DNA from: Paracoccus aminovorans
Lineage (GTDB): Bacteria > Pseudomonadota > Alphaproteobacteria > Rhodobacterales > Rhodobacteraceae
Direction: 5' to 3'
Assembly: GCF_001546115.1 (NCBI RefSeq)
Contig: NZ_KQ955211.1
Coordinates: forward strand, 272,372 to 336,371
DNA: 64,000 bases
Shown: in pieces, positions 47,276 through 55,456 of the stretch
Position numbering within the stretch: position 1 is the first letter of the stretch
Layout: each line of letters begins with the position of its first letter
Made by a program: the position numbers and the translations under genes
Notes under the pieces: generated by a model
Seen by the model: only the letters and a program-made list of their open reading frames with translations
The model's database searches: none
What the model was told of the DNA's origin: nothing

Positions 47276-48079
47276 TCAGGCCAGCCGCTGCCGCAAGCCC
47301 GGGTCACGGGCCAGCGACCCTTGCACGAGCTGGCCGAAGATCAGCCCGATCCCGGCCCAGAGCATTGCCACGATCACCAGCGACACGCTGCGGAACTGCC
47401 AGAGCAGGTCGCCCGGAAAGCCGGCCGGCACCTCGTTGATGGCGGGCAGGACGAGGCCGGCGACGACCACCAGGACCAGATAGGCCAGCCCGCCCAGGAT
47501 GCCGGCGCGCCAGCGGTCGCGGCCGCTGCGCGCCACTGCCACCGCGATCACCATGGCGATGAGCGACAGCGCCATCATGGCAAAGAACATCTGCGTGCGC
47601 AGGCCGATGGTCTCGCCATGACCCACGGCGGGCGGGTTGGCCGGGTATTTCAGGAAGGGCACCAGCACGACCGAGACATAGCCCAGCACCGCCATCACCC
47701 CCGCCGTCGCCCGCGCGCCTAGATGCGAGAACCGGCCCTGCACGAAGGCGAAGACCAGCGCGAAAAGCCCGCCCAGGCCGGCGCCGAACACCGCCATGCC
47801 GGTCAGCAGGCCGATGCCGGCCTGGGTGGCGCGGCTGATGCCCTCGCCCTCGCCATGGGAATGGGAATGGCCGGCGGGTTCGGGCTCGGCCGTGGCAGCG
47901 GCGGTCGGCGCGTCGTGGCCGTGGTCATGAGCGTGTTCGGGGGCGGCGGGCGCGCCCGCTTCCTCCAGCGCGATGGCGGCGGCGACCGGCGGCTCGCCCC
48001 AGACCTTGCCGACGCCAAAGGCCAGCACACCCGCGATCAGCCCGGCAATCATGCCGAGCACCAGATAACGTCCTGTCAT
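47276..48079 (-). CDS. cbtA: Cobalt transporter subunit CbtA
   Basis: A 267-residue membrane protein of the CbtA family, thought to bring in cobalt for cobalamin synthesis. Five to six hydrophobic segments can be counted, e.g. YLVLGMIAGLIAGVLAFGVG, GIGLLTGMAVFGAGLGGLFA and GVMAVLGYVSVVLVPFLKYP. Between the first and second helices is a long loop rich in His, Asp and Glu (EHAHDHGHDA, AGHSHSHGEGEG), a likely metal-gathering site. It follows cbtB by 12 bases, behind the second cobalamin riboswitch. Confidence 0.9.
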   Translation of the reverse strand: MTGRYLVLGMIAGLIAGVLAFGVGKVWGEPPVAAAIALEEAGAPAAPEHAHDHGHDAPTAAATAEPEPAGHSHSHGEGEGISRATQAGIGLLTGMAVFGAGLGGLFALVFAFVQGRFSHLGARATAGVMAVLGYVSVVLVPFLKYPANPPAVGHGETIGLRTQMFFAMMALSLIAMVIAVAVARSGRDRWRAGILGGLAYLVLVVVAGLVLPAINEVPAGFPGDLLWQFRSVSLVIVAMLWAGIGLIFGQLVQGSLARDPGLRQRLA

Positions 48080-48091
48080 GGGGGCTGCTCC

Positions 48092-48301
48092 TCAGTGGCA
48101 GGGAAAGCCGAGAAGGTGGCGCGCGTCATGCACGAATTCATGCACGCCGGTGCCGTCGAGAAGCGCGACCGCGCCCTGTTCGGTGCTGACGAAATACAGC
48201 GCCAGCAGCATGACCAGCCCGGCGAAGATCGCCCAGGGCGCCCATTCGCCCAAGGGAATCGGGCGGCTGCGGAAATCGTCTGTGGCTTCGGTATAGGCCA
48301 T
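48092..48301 (-). CDS. cbtB: Cobalt transporter subunit CbtB
   Basis: A 69-residue single-span protein (APWAIFAGLVMLLALYFVS) with a histidine-rich C-terminus (GVHEFVHDARHLLGFPCH) typical of CbtB, which has a conserved His motif thought to bind cobalt. The ATG at 48301 is the first gene after the riboswitch. It pairs with cbtA. Confidence 0.9.
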   Translation of the reverse strand: MAYTEATDDFRSRPIPLGEWAPWAIFAGLVMLLALYFVSTEQGAVALLDGTGVHEFVHDARHLLGFPCH

Positions 48302-48344
48302 CGCAATGCTCCTTCGGATACGCGTCCGGTTGGGATGTTGACAT

Positions 48345-48455
48345 GCCCGGGCTCGGGGTCTGACTTCCGCCCCTGATGGGCGCGGTTACAGTGGCGCGAC
48401 CGTGCCGGAGTTCCACCGGCTTCCCGCGACTGGGCAATGCCGGGCAAGCTGCGCT
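48345..48455 (-). ncRNA. Cobalamin riboswitch upstream of cbtBA
   Basis: The minus strand reads GGGAAGCCGGTGGAACTCCG, then GCCACTGTAACCG (B12 box, about 48381-48395) and AAGTCAGACCCCGAGC, which are the conserved blocks of the cobalamin class in its shorter alphaproteobacterial form. It ends about 45 bases before the cbtB start. It should lower cobalt import when cobalamin is sufficient. Limits are approximate. Confidence 0.88.
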
Positions 48456-48516
48456 GCAGAGCGGCAAATGTCAAAGCAAACTTGCGCCCGCCCGGCGCCG
48501 CGGCCAATCTGGCGCC

Positions 48517-49035
48517 ATGGCAAGCCGCATCCTGCTGATCTGTTCGCTGGCCCCGGCGCGGCCGGTGTTTCCGGGTGACGATCCCGCGCTGCCCGGCCCG
48601 CATCCCCGGCCGGGTCCGGCCCGCGTGTCGCCCCTGCGCCGCGCGGTGCAGACGGCCGAGGCTATGGGCCTGGCTGCGCGACCCGACCCGGCGCTGGCCG
48701 AGATGGACTATGGCGCCTGGGCCGGGCAGTCCCCCGAGCAGGTGCTGGCCCAGGACCCCCAGGGTTTCGCCCGCTGGCAGGACGACCCCCATGCGGCGCC
48801 GCATGGCGGCGAGAGCTTCGCCGCCGTGGTCGAGCGCATGGCCCGCTGGTTGCAGGACCGGGCGCAGGGGGGCGACAACCTGCTGGCCGTGACCCATCCG
48901 GCCCCGATCCAGGCGGCGCTGGTGCATGTGCTGGGCGCGCCGCTGGCCGCCGCCCGCGCCATCGGCGTCCGGCCGCTGTCGCGCATGCAGCTGACCCATG
49001 ACGGCCGGCGCTGGTCGCTGCTGCTCTTGCCCTGA
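48517..49035 (+). CDS. CobC-like histidine phosphatase family protein lacking the RHG motif
   Basis: A 172-residue histidine-phosphatase-fold protein. The family core remains: SPLRRAVQTAEAMGL with the phosphate-binding Arg, EMDYGAWAGQSPEQVL, and LLAVTHPAPIQAALVHVLGA with the second histidine. But the N-terminal strand reads RILLICSLAPARPVFPG, so the catalytic Arg-His-Gly is absent. Neighbouring B12 genes suggest descent from alpha-ribazole phosphatase (CobC). As read it should not form the phosphohistidine and may be inactive or regulatory. It is transcribed away from cbtBA. Confidence 0.75.
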   Translation: MASRILLICSLAPARPVFPGDDPALPGPHPRPGPARVSPLRRAVQTAEAMGLAARPDPALAEMDYGAWAGQSPEQVLAQDPQGFARWQDDPHAAPHGGESFAAVVERMARWLQDRAQGGDNLLAVTHPAPIQAALVHVLGAPLAAARAIGVRPLSRMQLTHDGRRWSLLLLP

Positions 49036-49146
49036 AGCCGGCCGGCGCGGGTGCCCTTTCGCCTTGCGGCTTCCTGCGCTATGGGGGCGCGTCGGGCCCG
49101 TTCCGCCGGCCGCGACGCCTCCCTTGACTATCTGCGGACAAGAACC

Positions 49147-50448
49147 ATGACACATATCCATTCGGGTGCTGCCGCGAGCCGGCAGAAACCCCTGAACTCG
49201 CCCGTTCAGGTGCTGACGGCCAGCCTGATCGGCACCACCATCGAATTCTTCGATTTCTACGTCTACGCGACCGCGGCGGTGCTGATCTTCCCGACGCTGT
49301 TCTTCCCGTCCTCGGACCCGATGACGGCGCTGCTGGCGTCATTCGCCACCTTCTCGATCGCCTTCTTCGCGCGGCCCTTCGGCGCCGTGGTCTTCGGCCA
49401 TTTCGGCGACCGCATCGGCCGCAAGGTCACGCTGGTCGCGGCGCTGCTGACCATGGGCATCTCCACCGTCATCATCGGGCTGCTGCCCAGCTATGCCCAG
49501 ATCGGGGTCTGGGCGCCGCTGCTCTTGGCGCTGTGCCGGTTCGGCCAGGGCTTCGGCCTGGGCGGGGAATGGGGCGGCGCGGTGCTGCTTGCGACCGAGA
49601 ACGCGCCCCCCGGCAAGCGCAGCTGGTATGGCATGTTCCCGCAGCTGGGCGCGCCGCTGGGGCTGTTCCTGTCCTCGGGCTTCTTCTGGGCCATGCTGCA
49701 TTTCATCAGCCAGGAGGATCTGCTGGCCTGGGGCTGGCGGCTGCCCTTCCTGTCGTCGATCTTCCTGATCGTGATCGGGCTCTGGGTGCGGCTGTCGATC
49801 ACCGAAACGCCGGAATTCGCCCGCGCCATCGCCAAGGAAGAGCGCGTCTCGGTCCCCGTGGCCGAGGTCTTTCGCAACCACAAGCGCAGCCTGTTCCTGG
49901 GCACTTTCGTCGCGCTGGTGACCTTCGTGCTGTTCTACATCTGCTCGGCCTGGCTGCTGTCCTATAACGTCAAGGTGTTGCAGATCCCGTTCAAGGACGC
50001 GCTGGCGATGCAGATCTTCGGCTCGGTCGTCTTCGGCATCGCCATCCCCATCGCCGGCAAGGCCGCCGACCGGATCGGGCGCTATGGCTTCCTGATCGGC
50101 GTGACGGTGGCCATCGCCGCCTTCTCGTTCCTGCTGGCGCCGCTGATGCAGGGCGATGCGCAGAACGAGGGCTCGATCTATCTGTTCATCACCCTGGGCA
50201 TGTTCCTGATGGGGCTGACCTATGGCGTGATTGGCGCGGCGCTGGCCGCGCCCTTCCCGACGCGGGTGCGCTATACCGGGGCCTCGATCACCTTCAACTT
50301 CGCCGGCATCTTCGGCGCCTCGCTGGCGCCCTATGCCGCGACCTGGTTGCAGACGCATCACGGCATGGCCTCGGTCGGCTATTACCTGCTGGCGGCGGCG
50401 GTCATCACGCTGCTCTGCATCCTGGCCTCGGGCCGCGACCAGGTCTGA
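49147..50448 (+). CDS. MHS-family MFS transporter
   Basis: A 433-residue 12-helix transporter of the metabolite:H+ symporter family (ProP, ShiA, KgtP relatives). Hallmarks are GTTIEFFDFYVYATAAVLIF, FGDRIGRKVTLVAALLTMGI, CRFGQGFGLGGEWGGAVLLA and WLRLSITETPEFARA-like block VRLSITETPEFARAIAKEE. The ATG at 49147 starts the first helix region properly. The substrate is unknown. Its place upstream of paaX may hint at an aromatic or organic acid, but the spacing gives no proof of co-regulation. Confidence 0.88.
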   Translation: MTHIHSGAAASRQKPLNSPVQVLTASLIGTTIEFFDFYVYATAAVLIFPTLFFPSSDPMTALLASFATFSIAFFARPFGAVVFGHFGDRIGRKVTLVAALLTMGISTVIIGLLPSYAQIGVWAPLLLALCRFGQGFGLGGEWGGAVLLATENAPPGKRSWYGMFPQLGAPLGLFLSSGFFWAMLHFISQEDLLAWGWRLPFLSSIFLIVIGLWVRLSITETPEFARAIAKEERVSVPVAEVFRNHKRSLFLGTFVALVTFVLFYICSAWLLSYNVKVLQIPFKDALAMQIFGSVVFGIAIPIAGKAADRIGRYGFLIGVTVAIAAFSFLLAPLMQGDAQNEGSIYLFITLGMFLMGLTYGVIGAALAAPFPTRVRYTGASITFNFAGIFGASLAPYAATWLQTHHGMASVGYYLLAAAVITLLCILASGRDQV

Positions 50449-50511
50449 GCCTTTGGCCAGCGCAACCGGACGGGCGGCCGCCGCGGCCGCCCGTTTGCGT
50501 TTCGGCGGCGG

Positions 50512-51354
50512 ATGCGGTTTATGCGAGGCATGACGCCCGAGGAACTGATCCGCAGTATTCTGGCCGGGACCGAGCTGCGCTCGGCCTCGTTCATCGTCAC
50601 CGTTTATGGCGATGTCGTGGTGCCGCGCGGCGGCGTGTTGTGGACCGGCACGCTGATCGAGATCTGCGACCGCGTCGGCATCAGCGAATCGCTGGTGCGC
50701 ACCGCCGTCTCGCGCCTGGTGGCGGCCAAGCGGCTTTGCGGCGAACGGGCCGGTCGGCGCAGCTATTACCGGCTGGACGCCTCGGCCGGGCAGGAGTTCC
50801 AGCGCGCGGCGGCGCTGCTCTATGCGCCCGACCCGCCGGCGCGTGGCTGGCAGATCCTGCACGCCCCCGACCTGCCCGAGGACCAGGCCCGCCACCTGCG
50901 GCTGGGCCAGATGGCGCCCGGCGTCTTCATCCGCCCGGACCGCGGCCAGCCGGTGCCGCCGGGCGCGCTGGTCTTTCCGGCTGGCGATCCGCAGCCGCTG
51001 GCCGAGGTGGCGCGCTATTGGAACCTGTCTGCCTTGCAGGCGCGCTATCGCGACATGCTGGCGCGGTTCTCGCCGGTCGAAACCGCCGACCCGCTGCCGG
51101 ACGAGACCGCGCTGGTGATCCGGCTTCTGCTGGTCGAGACCTATCGCCATGTCCTCTTGCGCGATCCGCTCCTGCCGGCCCAGGCGCTGCCGGGGGATTG
51201 GCAGGGCGGGGCGGCGCGCGCGCTGTTCGACCGGCTCTATGCCCGGCTGACTCCGGGCGCCGAGCGCCACATCGCCGCCCGGTTCGAGGGCGTCGACGGT
51301 CCGCTGCCGGCCCAGACCGCGCTGACCCAAGCCCGGCTGGTCGGAATGGCCTGA
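50512..51354 (+). CDS. paaX: Phenylacetate repressor PaaX
   Basis: A 280-residue PaaX-family regulator. The winged helix is readable as SASFIVTVYGDVVVPRGGVL and ESLVRTAVSRLVAAKRLCGE, with the following RRSYYRLDASAGQEFQRAAA. The C-terminal PaaX domain contains FIRPDRGQPVPPGALVFPAG and LLLVETYRHVLLRDPLLPAQ. PaaX represses paa genes until phenylacetyl-CoA binds it. A start at 50530 (MTPEELIRSILAG) is also possible. The paa operon begins 162 bases downstream with a long inverted repeat between. Confidence 0.92.
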   Translation: MRFMRGMTPEELIRSILAGTELRSASFIVTVYGDVVVPRGGVLWTGTLIEICDRVGISESLVRTAVSRLVAAKRLCGERAGRRSYYRLDASAGQEFQRAAALLYAPDPPARGWQILHAPDLPEDQARHLRLGQMAPGVFIRPDRGQPVPPGALVFPAGDPQPLAEVARYWNLSALQARYRDMLARFSPVETADPLPDETALVIRLLLVETYRHVLLRDPLLPAQALPGDWQGGAARALFDRLYARLTPGAERHIAARFEGVDGPLPAQTALTQARLVGMA

Positions 51355-51395
51355 TTTTTGCCAGTCTTTCCAGAGCTTTGAATGGGCATGCGACA

Positions 51396-51439
51396 AAACA
51401 TCACAGAAAGCCGCAAGTTTTGCTTTATCTGTGATGTTT
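51396..51439. promoter_or_regulatory. PaaX operator candidate: 12-bp inverted repeat with 20-bp spacer
   Basis: AAACATCACAGA (51396-51407) and TCTGTGATGTTT (51428-51439) are perfect inverted copies, with arm centres 32 bp apart, about three helical turns. Known PaaX boxes are widely spaced inverted repeats, so this fits. The repeat ends 76 bases before paaJ. Just behind it, GACCAATCGGTC (51454-51465) is a weaker dyad. Confidence 0.7.
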
Positions 51440-51515
51440 GCCGCGCTATAAGCTGACCAATCGGTCGGCGAATTGGGAGAATCGCCGGTCTTTCACGAAC
51501 ACAAAGGAAAGCGGG

Positions 51516-52721
51516 ATGCAGGAAGCCTTCATCTGCGACGCGGTGCGCACCCCCATCGGACGCTATGCCGGCGCGCTGGCCCAGGTCCGGGCCGACGATC
51601 TGGCGGCGGTGCCGCTGAAGGCGCTGATGGCGCGCAATCCGGGCGTGGACTGGGCGGCCGTCGATGACCTGATCTATGGCTGCGCCAACCAGGCGGGCGA
51701 GGACAACCGCAACGTCGGCCGTATGGCCGTGCTGCTGGCCGGCCTGCCCATCGGCGTGCCCGGGACCACGGTGAACCGGCTCTGCGGTTCGGGCATGGAC
51801 GCGATCGGCATGGCGGCCCGGGCGATCAAGGCGGGCGATTGCGATTTCGTCATCGCCGGCGGGGTCGAGAGCATGACCCGCGCCCCCTTCGTCATGCCCA
51901 AGGCGGAAAGCGCATTTTCCCGCTCGAACGCGGTCTATGACACCACCATCGGCTGGCGCTTCGTCAACCCGGCGCTGAAGGCGCAGTTCGGCATCGACTC
52001 GATGCCGCAGACCGCCGACAACGTCGCCGCCGATTTCGGCATCAGCCGCGCCGACCAGGACGCCTTTGCCGCCCGCTCGCAGGCCCGCTGGGAGGCGGCG
52101 CAGGCGGCCGGGGTCTTTGCCGACGAGATCGTGCCGGTGACCATCCCGCAGAAGAAGGGCGAGCCCATCGTCTTCGACACCGACGAGCATCCGCGCCCCG
52201 GCACCACGGCGGAAACGCTGGCCCGGCTCAAGGGCGTGAACGGCCCCGAGCTGACGGTCACGGCCGGCAATGCCTCGGGCGTGAACGACGGTGCGGCGGC
52301 GCTGGCGATCCTCTCGGGTCCGACGGCGCAGGCGCAAGGCCTGACCCCCAAGGCGCGCATCGTCGCCATGGCCGCGGCGGGGGTCGAGCCGCGCATCATG
52401 GGCATCGGCCCGTCGCCGGCGGCAAAAAAAGTGCTGGCGCGCGCGGGCATGACCATCCAGCAGATGGATGTGATAGAATTGAACGAGGCCTTCGCCAGTC
52501 AGGCGCTTGCGACTCTGCGCGACCTGGGCCTGCCGGATGACGCCGCGCATGTGAACCCGAACGGCGGCGCCATCGCGATGGGCCACCCCTTGGGCATGTC
52601 CGGCGCCCGGCTGGTGACGACCGCCATGTATCAGCTGCACCGCAGCGGTGGCCGCTACGCGCTTTGCACCATGTGCATCGGCGTGGGACAGGGCATCGCC
52701 ATCATCATCGAACGCGTCTGA
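51516..52721 (+). CDS. paaJ: 3-oxoadipyl-CoA/3-oxo-5,6-dehydrosuberyl-CoA thiolase PaaJ
   Basis: A 401-residue thiolase for the last steps of phenylacetate breakdown, giving succinyl-CoA and acetyl-CoA. The nucleophile cysteine is in NRLCGSGMDAIGMAARA, the GHP block is GGAIAMGHPLGMSGARL, and the second cysteine is in YALCTMCIGVGQGIA. The ATG at 51516 follows AGGAAAGCGGG. It is the first gene of the paa unit. Confidence 0.92.
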   Translation: MQEAFICDAVRTPIGRYAGALAQVRADDLAAVPLKALMARNPGVDWAAVDDLIYGCANQAGEDNRNVGRMAVLLAGLPIGVPGTTVNRLCGSGMDAIGMAARAIKAGDCDFVIAGGVESMTRAPFVMPKAESAFSRSNAVYDTTIGWRFVNPALKAQFGIDSMPQTADNVAADFGISRADQDAFAARSQARWEAAQAAGVFADEIVPVTIPQKKGEPIVFDTDEHPRPGTTAETLARLKGVNGPELTVTAGNASGVNDGAAALAILSGPTAQAQGLTPKARIVAMAAAGVEPRIMGIGPSPAAKKVLARAGMTIQQMDVIELNEAFASQALATLRDLGLPDDAAHVNPNGGAIAMGHPLGMSGARLVTTAMYQLHRSGGRYALCTMCIGVGQGIAIIIERV

Positions 52722-52732
52722 GGAGGCCCGCC

Positions 52733-53722
52733 ATGTATGCCCAGGTTGTGAAATCCGAAGGCAGCAAGACCCGCGACGAGATGACCCCCGAGGAGCTTGC
52801 CTTCCAGGACCGCATCGACCGCGGCGAAAAGATCGAGCCCAAGGAATGGATGCCCGAGGGCTATCGCAAGACGCTGATCCGCCAGATCGGCCAGCACGCG
52901 CATAGCGAGATCGTCGGCCAGCTGCCCGAGGGCAACTGGATCACCCGCGCCCCCACGCTGGAGCGCAAGGCGATCCTGCTGGCCAAGGTGCAGGACGAGG
53001 CCGGGCATGGGCTGTATCTCTATTCGGCGGCCGAGACGTTGGGCGTCAGCCGCGACGAGCTGATGGAACTCTTGCATGCCGGCAAGATGAAGTATTCCTC
53101 GATCTTCAACTATCCGACGCTGACCTGGGCCGACATGGGCGCGGTCGGCTGGCTGGTCGACGGCGCGGCGATCATGAACCAGGTGCCGCTGCAAAGGACC
53201 AGCTACGGCCCCTATTCCCGCGCCATGATCCGCATCTGCAAGGAGGAGAGCTTCCACCAGCGCCAGGGCTACGCCATCATGATGAAGATGGCGCAGGGCA
53301 CGCCGGCGCAGAAGCGCATGGCGCAGGATGCGCTGAACCGGCTGTGGTATCCCTCGCTGATGATGTTCGGGCCGTCCGACAAGGACTCGGTGCATTCCGC
53401 GCAGTCGATGGCGTGGAAGATCAAGATGAACACCAATGACGAGCTGCGGCAGAAATTCGTCGACCAGACCGTGCCGCAGGCGGAATATCTGGGCCTGACC
53501 GTGCCCGACCCGGACCTGAAATGGAACGAGGAGAAGGGCGGCTACGATTTCAGCGAGCCGGACTGGTCCGAGTTCTACGACGTTCTGGCCGGCAACGGGC
53601 CCTGCAACAAGGATCGGCTGGGCGCCCGCGTCAAGGCCTGGGAGGACGGCGCCTGGTTCCGCGACGCGCTGGTCGTCCATGCCGAGAAGGCCGCCGCCCG
53701 CCGCGCCGTCGCCGCCGAATAA
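52733..53722 (+). CDS. paaA: Phenylacetyl-CoA epoxidase subunit PaaA
   Basis: The 329-residue catalytic di-iron subunit of the PaaABCE monooxygenase, which epoxidises phenylacetyl-CoA. Di-iron ligands are in KVQDEAGHGLYLYSAAETLG (ExxH) and RICKEESFHQRQGYAIMMKM (second ExxH). The N-terminal segment EEWMPEGYRKTLIRQIGQHA-like part reads KEWMPEGYRKTLIRQIGQHA. The ATG at 52733 follows AGGAGG. It starts 11 bases after paaJ. Confidence 0.95.
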   Translation: MYAQVVKSEGSKTRDEMTPEELAFQDRIDRGEKIEPKEWMPEGYRKTLIRQIGQHAHSEIVGQLPEGNWITRAPTLERKAILLAKVQDEAGHGLYLYSAAETLGVSRDELMELLHAGKMKYSSIFNYPTLTWADMGAVGWLVDGAAIMNQVPLQRTSYGPYSRAMIRICKEESFHQRQGYAIMMKMAQGTPAQKRMAQDALNRLWYPSLMMFGPSDKDSVHSAQSMAWKIKMNTNDELRQKFVDQTVPQAEYLGLTVPDPDLKWNEEKGGYDFSEPDWSEFYDVLAGNGPCNKDRLGARVKAWEDGAWFRDALVVHAEKAAARRAVAAE

Positions 53723-53787
53723 CCCGCGCCGAATAACCCGCCAGGAACATGCGGCCCCCGCGCCGCGACCAAGTAAGGGAGAACACC

Positions 53788-54072
53788 ATGTCCAAGGAAT
53801 GGCCGCTCTGGGAGGTCTTCATCCGGGGCCAGCACGGGCTGAACCACCGCCACGTCGGCAGCCTGCACGCGCCCGACGCTGAAATGGCGATCCTGAACGC
53901 CCGCGACGTCTATACCCGCAGGAATGAAGGCGTCTCGATCTGGGTCGTGCCCTCGGCGCAGATCACCGCGTCGAGCCCGTCGGAGAAAGGTCCGCTGTTC
54001 GAGCCCTCGAACAGCAAGGTCTATCGCCACCCGACCTTCTTCGACATCCCGGACGAAGTGGGGCATATGTGA
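53788..54072 (+). CDS. paaB: Phenylacetyl-CoA epoxidase subunit PaaB
   Basis: A 94-residue PaaB. Family blocks are WPLWEVFIRGQHGLNHRHVG, MAILNARDVYTRRNEGVSIW, and VVPSAQITASSPSEKGPLFE, ending KVYRHPTFFDIPDEVGHM. It links PaaA-PaaC heterodimers into the larger complex. The stop overlaps the paaC start. Confidence 0.95.
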   Translation: MSKEWPLWEVFIRGQHGLNHRHVGSLHAPDAEMAILNARDVYTRRNEGVSIWVVPSAQITASSPSEKGPLFEPSNSKVYRHPTFFDIPDEVGHM

Positions 54073-54920
54073 TGCCCTCGCTGCCCGACATGAACACGCC
54101 CGAGGTGGCGGAACTGGCCCGCATGCAAGGCGCGCATGCCCACCCCCCGGTGCCCGCCCCCGACGCCGGCGAACAGGCGCTGTTCGAATGCCTGCTGCGC
54201 ATCGGGGATTCGACCCTGGTCCTGGGCCACCGCGTCTCGGAATGGTGCGGCCATTCCCCGGCGCTGGAAGAGGACATCGCGCTGGCCAACGTCGCGCTGG
54301 ACCTGATCGGCCAGACCCAGAACTGGCTGGCGCTCGCCGCCGAGGTCGAGGGCCAGGACCGCAGCGCCGACGACCTCGCCTATCTGCGCGACGCCTGGGA
54401 TTTCCGCAACCTGCTGCTGGTCGAGCGCCCGAACGGCGATTTCGGCCATACGCTGATGCGGCAGTTCTTGTTCGACGCCTGGCACCATGAATTCCTGAAG
54501 GGCGCCGCGGCTTCGACCGACCCGCGGGTGGCGGAAATCGCCGCCAAGGCGGCGAAAGAGGTGGCCTATCATCTGGAACGGACCTCGGACCTGATCGTGC
54601 GGCTGGGCGACGGCACCGCGGAAAGCCACCGGCGCATGGCCGCTGCCGTCGAGGCGCTGTGGTCCTATACCGGCGAGATGTTCCTGGCCGACGCCAAGGA
54701 CGCCGAGATTGCCGCGCGGGGTATCCTGCCCGATCCGGCCAGCCTGCGCGAGCCCTGGCTGGCGACGGTCGGCGCGGTCTTCGCCGAGGCGACGCTGGCG
54801 CTGCCCGACAGTGCCTTTGCGCACAAGGGCGGCAAGCAGGGCATCCATACCGAGCATCTGGGCTATATCCTGGCCGAGATGCAGTTCCTGCAACGCGCCT
54901 ATCCCGGTGCGAGCTGGTAG
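54072..54920 (+). CDS. paaC: Phenylacetyl-CoA epoxidase subunit PaaC
   Basis: A 282-residue ferritin-like structural subunit that pairs with PaaA. Typical blocks are GDSTLVLGHRVSEWCGHSPA, EEDIALANVALDLIGQTQNW, LRDAWDFRNLLLVERPNGDF and AKEVAYHLERTSDLIVRLGD. The ATG at 54072 overlaps the paaB stop; a GTG three bases ahead is an alternative. The protein has normal length. Confidence 0.94.
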   Translation: MPSLPDMNTPEVAELARMQGAHAHPPVPAPDAGEQALFECLLRIGDSTLVLGHRVSEWCGHSPALEEDIALANVALDLIGQTQNWLALAAEVEGQDRSADDLAYLRDAWDFRNLLLVERPNGDFGHTLMRQFLFDAWHHEFLKGAAASTDPRVAEIAAKAAKEVAYHLERTSDLIVRLGDGTAESHRRMAAAVEALWSYTGEMFLADAKDAEIAARGILPDPASLREPWLATVGAVFAEATLALPDSAFAHKGGKQGIHTEHLGYILAEMQFLQRAYPGASW

Positions 54921-54921
54921 G

Positions 54922-55434
54922 ATGGCCGCGCCCAGCATCGCGCAGGTCTGGGACTGGCTGGCCGAGGTGCCGGACCCCGAAATCCCGGTGCTCAGCCTGA
55001 CGGACCTGGGCATCATCCGGGACGTGGCCTGGCAGGATGACACGCTGGTCGTCAAGGTGACGCCGACTTATTCCGGCTGCCCGGCGACCAGCATCATCAA
55101 CCTGGATATCGAGACCGCGCTGCGCGGCCACGGCATCGACAAGCTGCGGCTGGAACGGCAGATGTCGCCGCCCTGGACCACCGACTGGATCACGCCCGAG
55201 GGCCGCGACAAGCTGCGCGGCTATGGCATCGCGCCGCCGGTGGACGGCACCGCGGCGGACGGGGTGCTGGCGGGCCGGATCGCCCGGCTGGGCGGCCACA
55301 ACCTGACCATCGCCTGCCCGCGCTGCGGCAGCACCAACACGGAAAAGATCAGCCAGTTCGGCTCGACCCCCTGCAAGGCGAGCTATCGCTGCAAGGACTG
55401 CCTGGAACCATTCGACTATTTCAAATGCCTGTAA
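54922..55434 (+). CDS. paaD: PaaD, iron-sulphur maturation factor of the epoxidase
   Basis: A 170-residue protein with an MIP18/DUF59 domain (VPDPEIPVLSLTDLGIIRDV, VKVTPTYSGCPATSIINLDI) and a C-terminal zinc-ribbon-like cysteine set (CPRCGSTNTEKISQFGSTPC, CKDCLEPFDYFKCL). PaaD is needed to mature the epoxidase system and is not part of the final enzyme. It starts one base after paaC ends. Confidence 0.93.
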   Translation: MAAPSIAQVWDWLAEVPDPEIPVLSLTDLGIIRDVAWQDDTLVVKVTPTYSGCPATSIINLDIETALRGHGIDKLRLERQMSPPWTTDWITPEGRDKLRGYGIAPPVDGTAADGVLAGRIARLGGHNLTIACPRCGSTNTEKISQFGSTPCKASYRCKDCLEPFDYFKCL

Positions 55435-55456
55435 GGGCTTGGGAAGGATACCCAAA

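Noticed and set aside
49339..51396. A 685-codon open frame opposite the MHS transporter and paaX
   Set aside because: Low-complexity composition and no motif; both opposite genes are clear.
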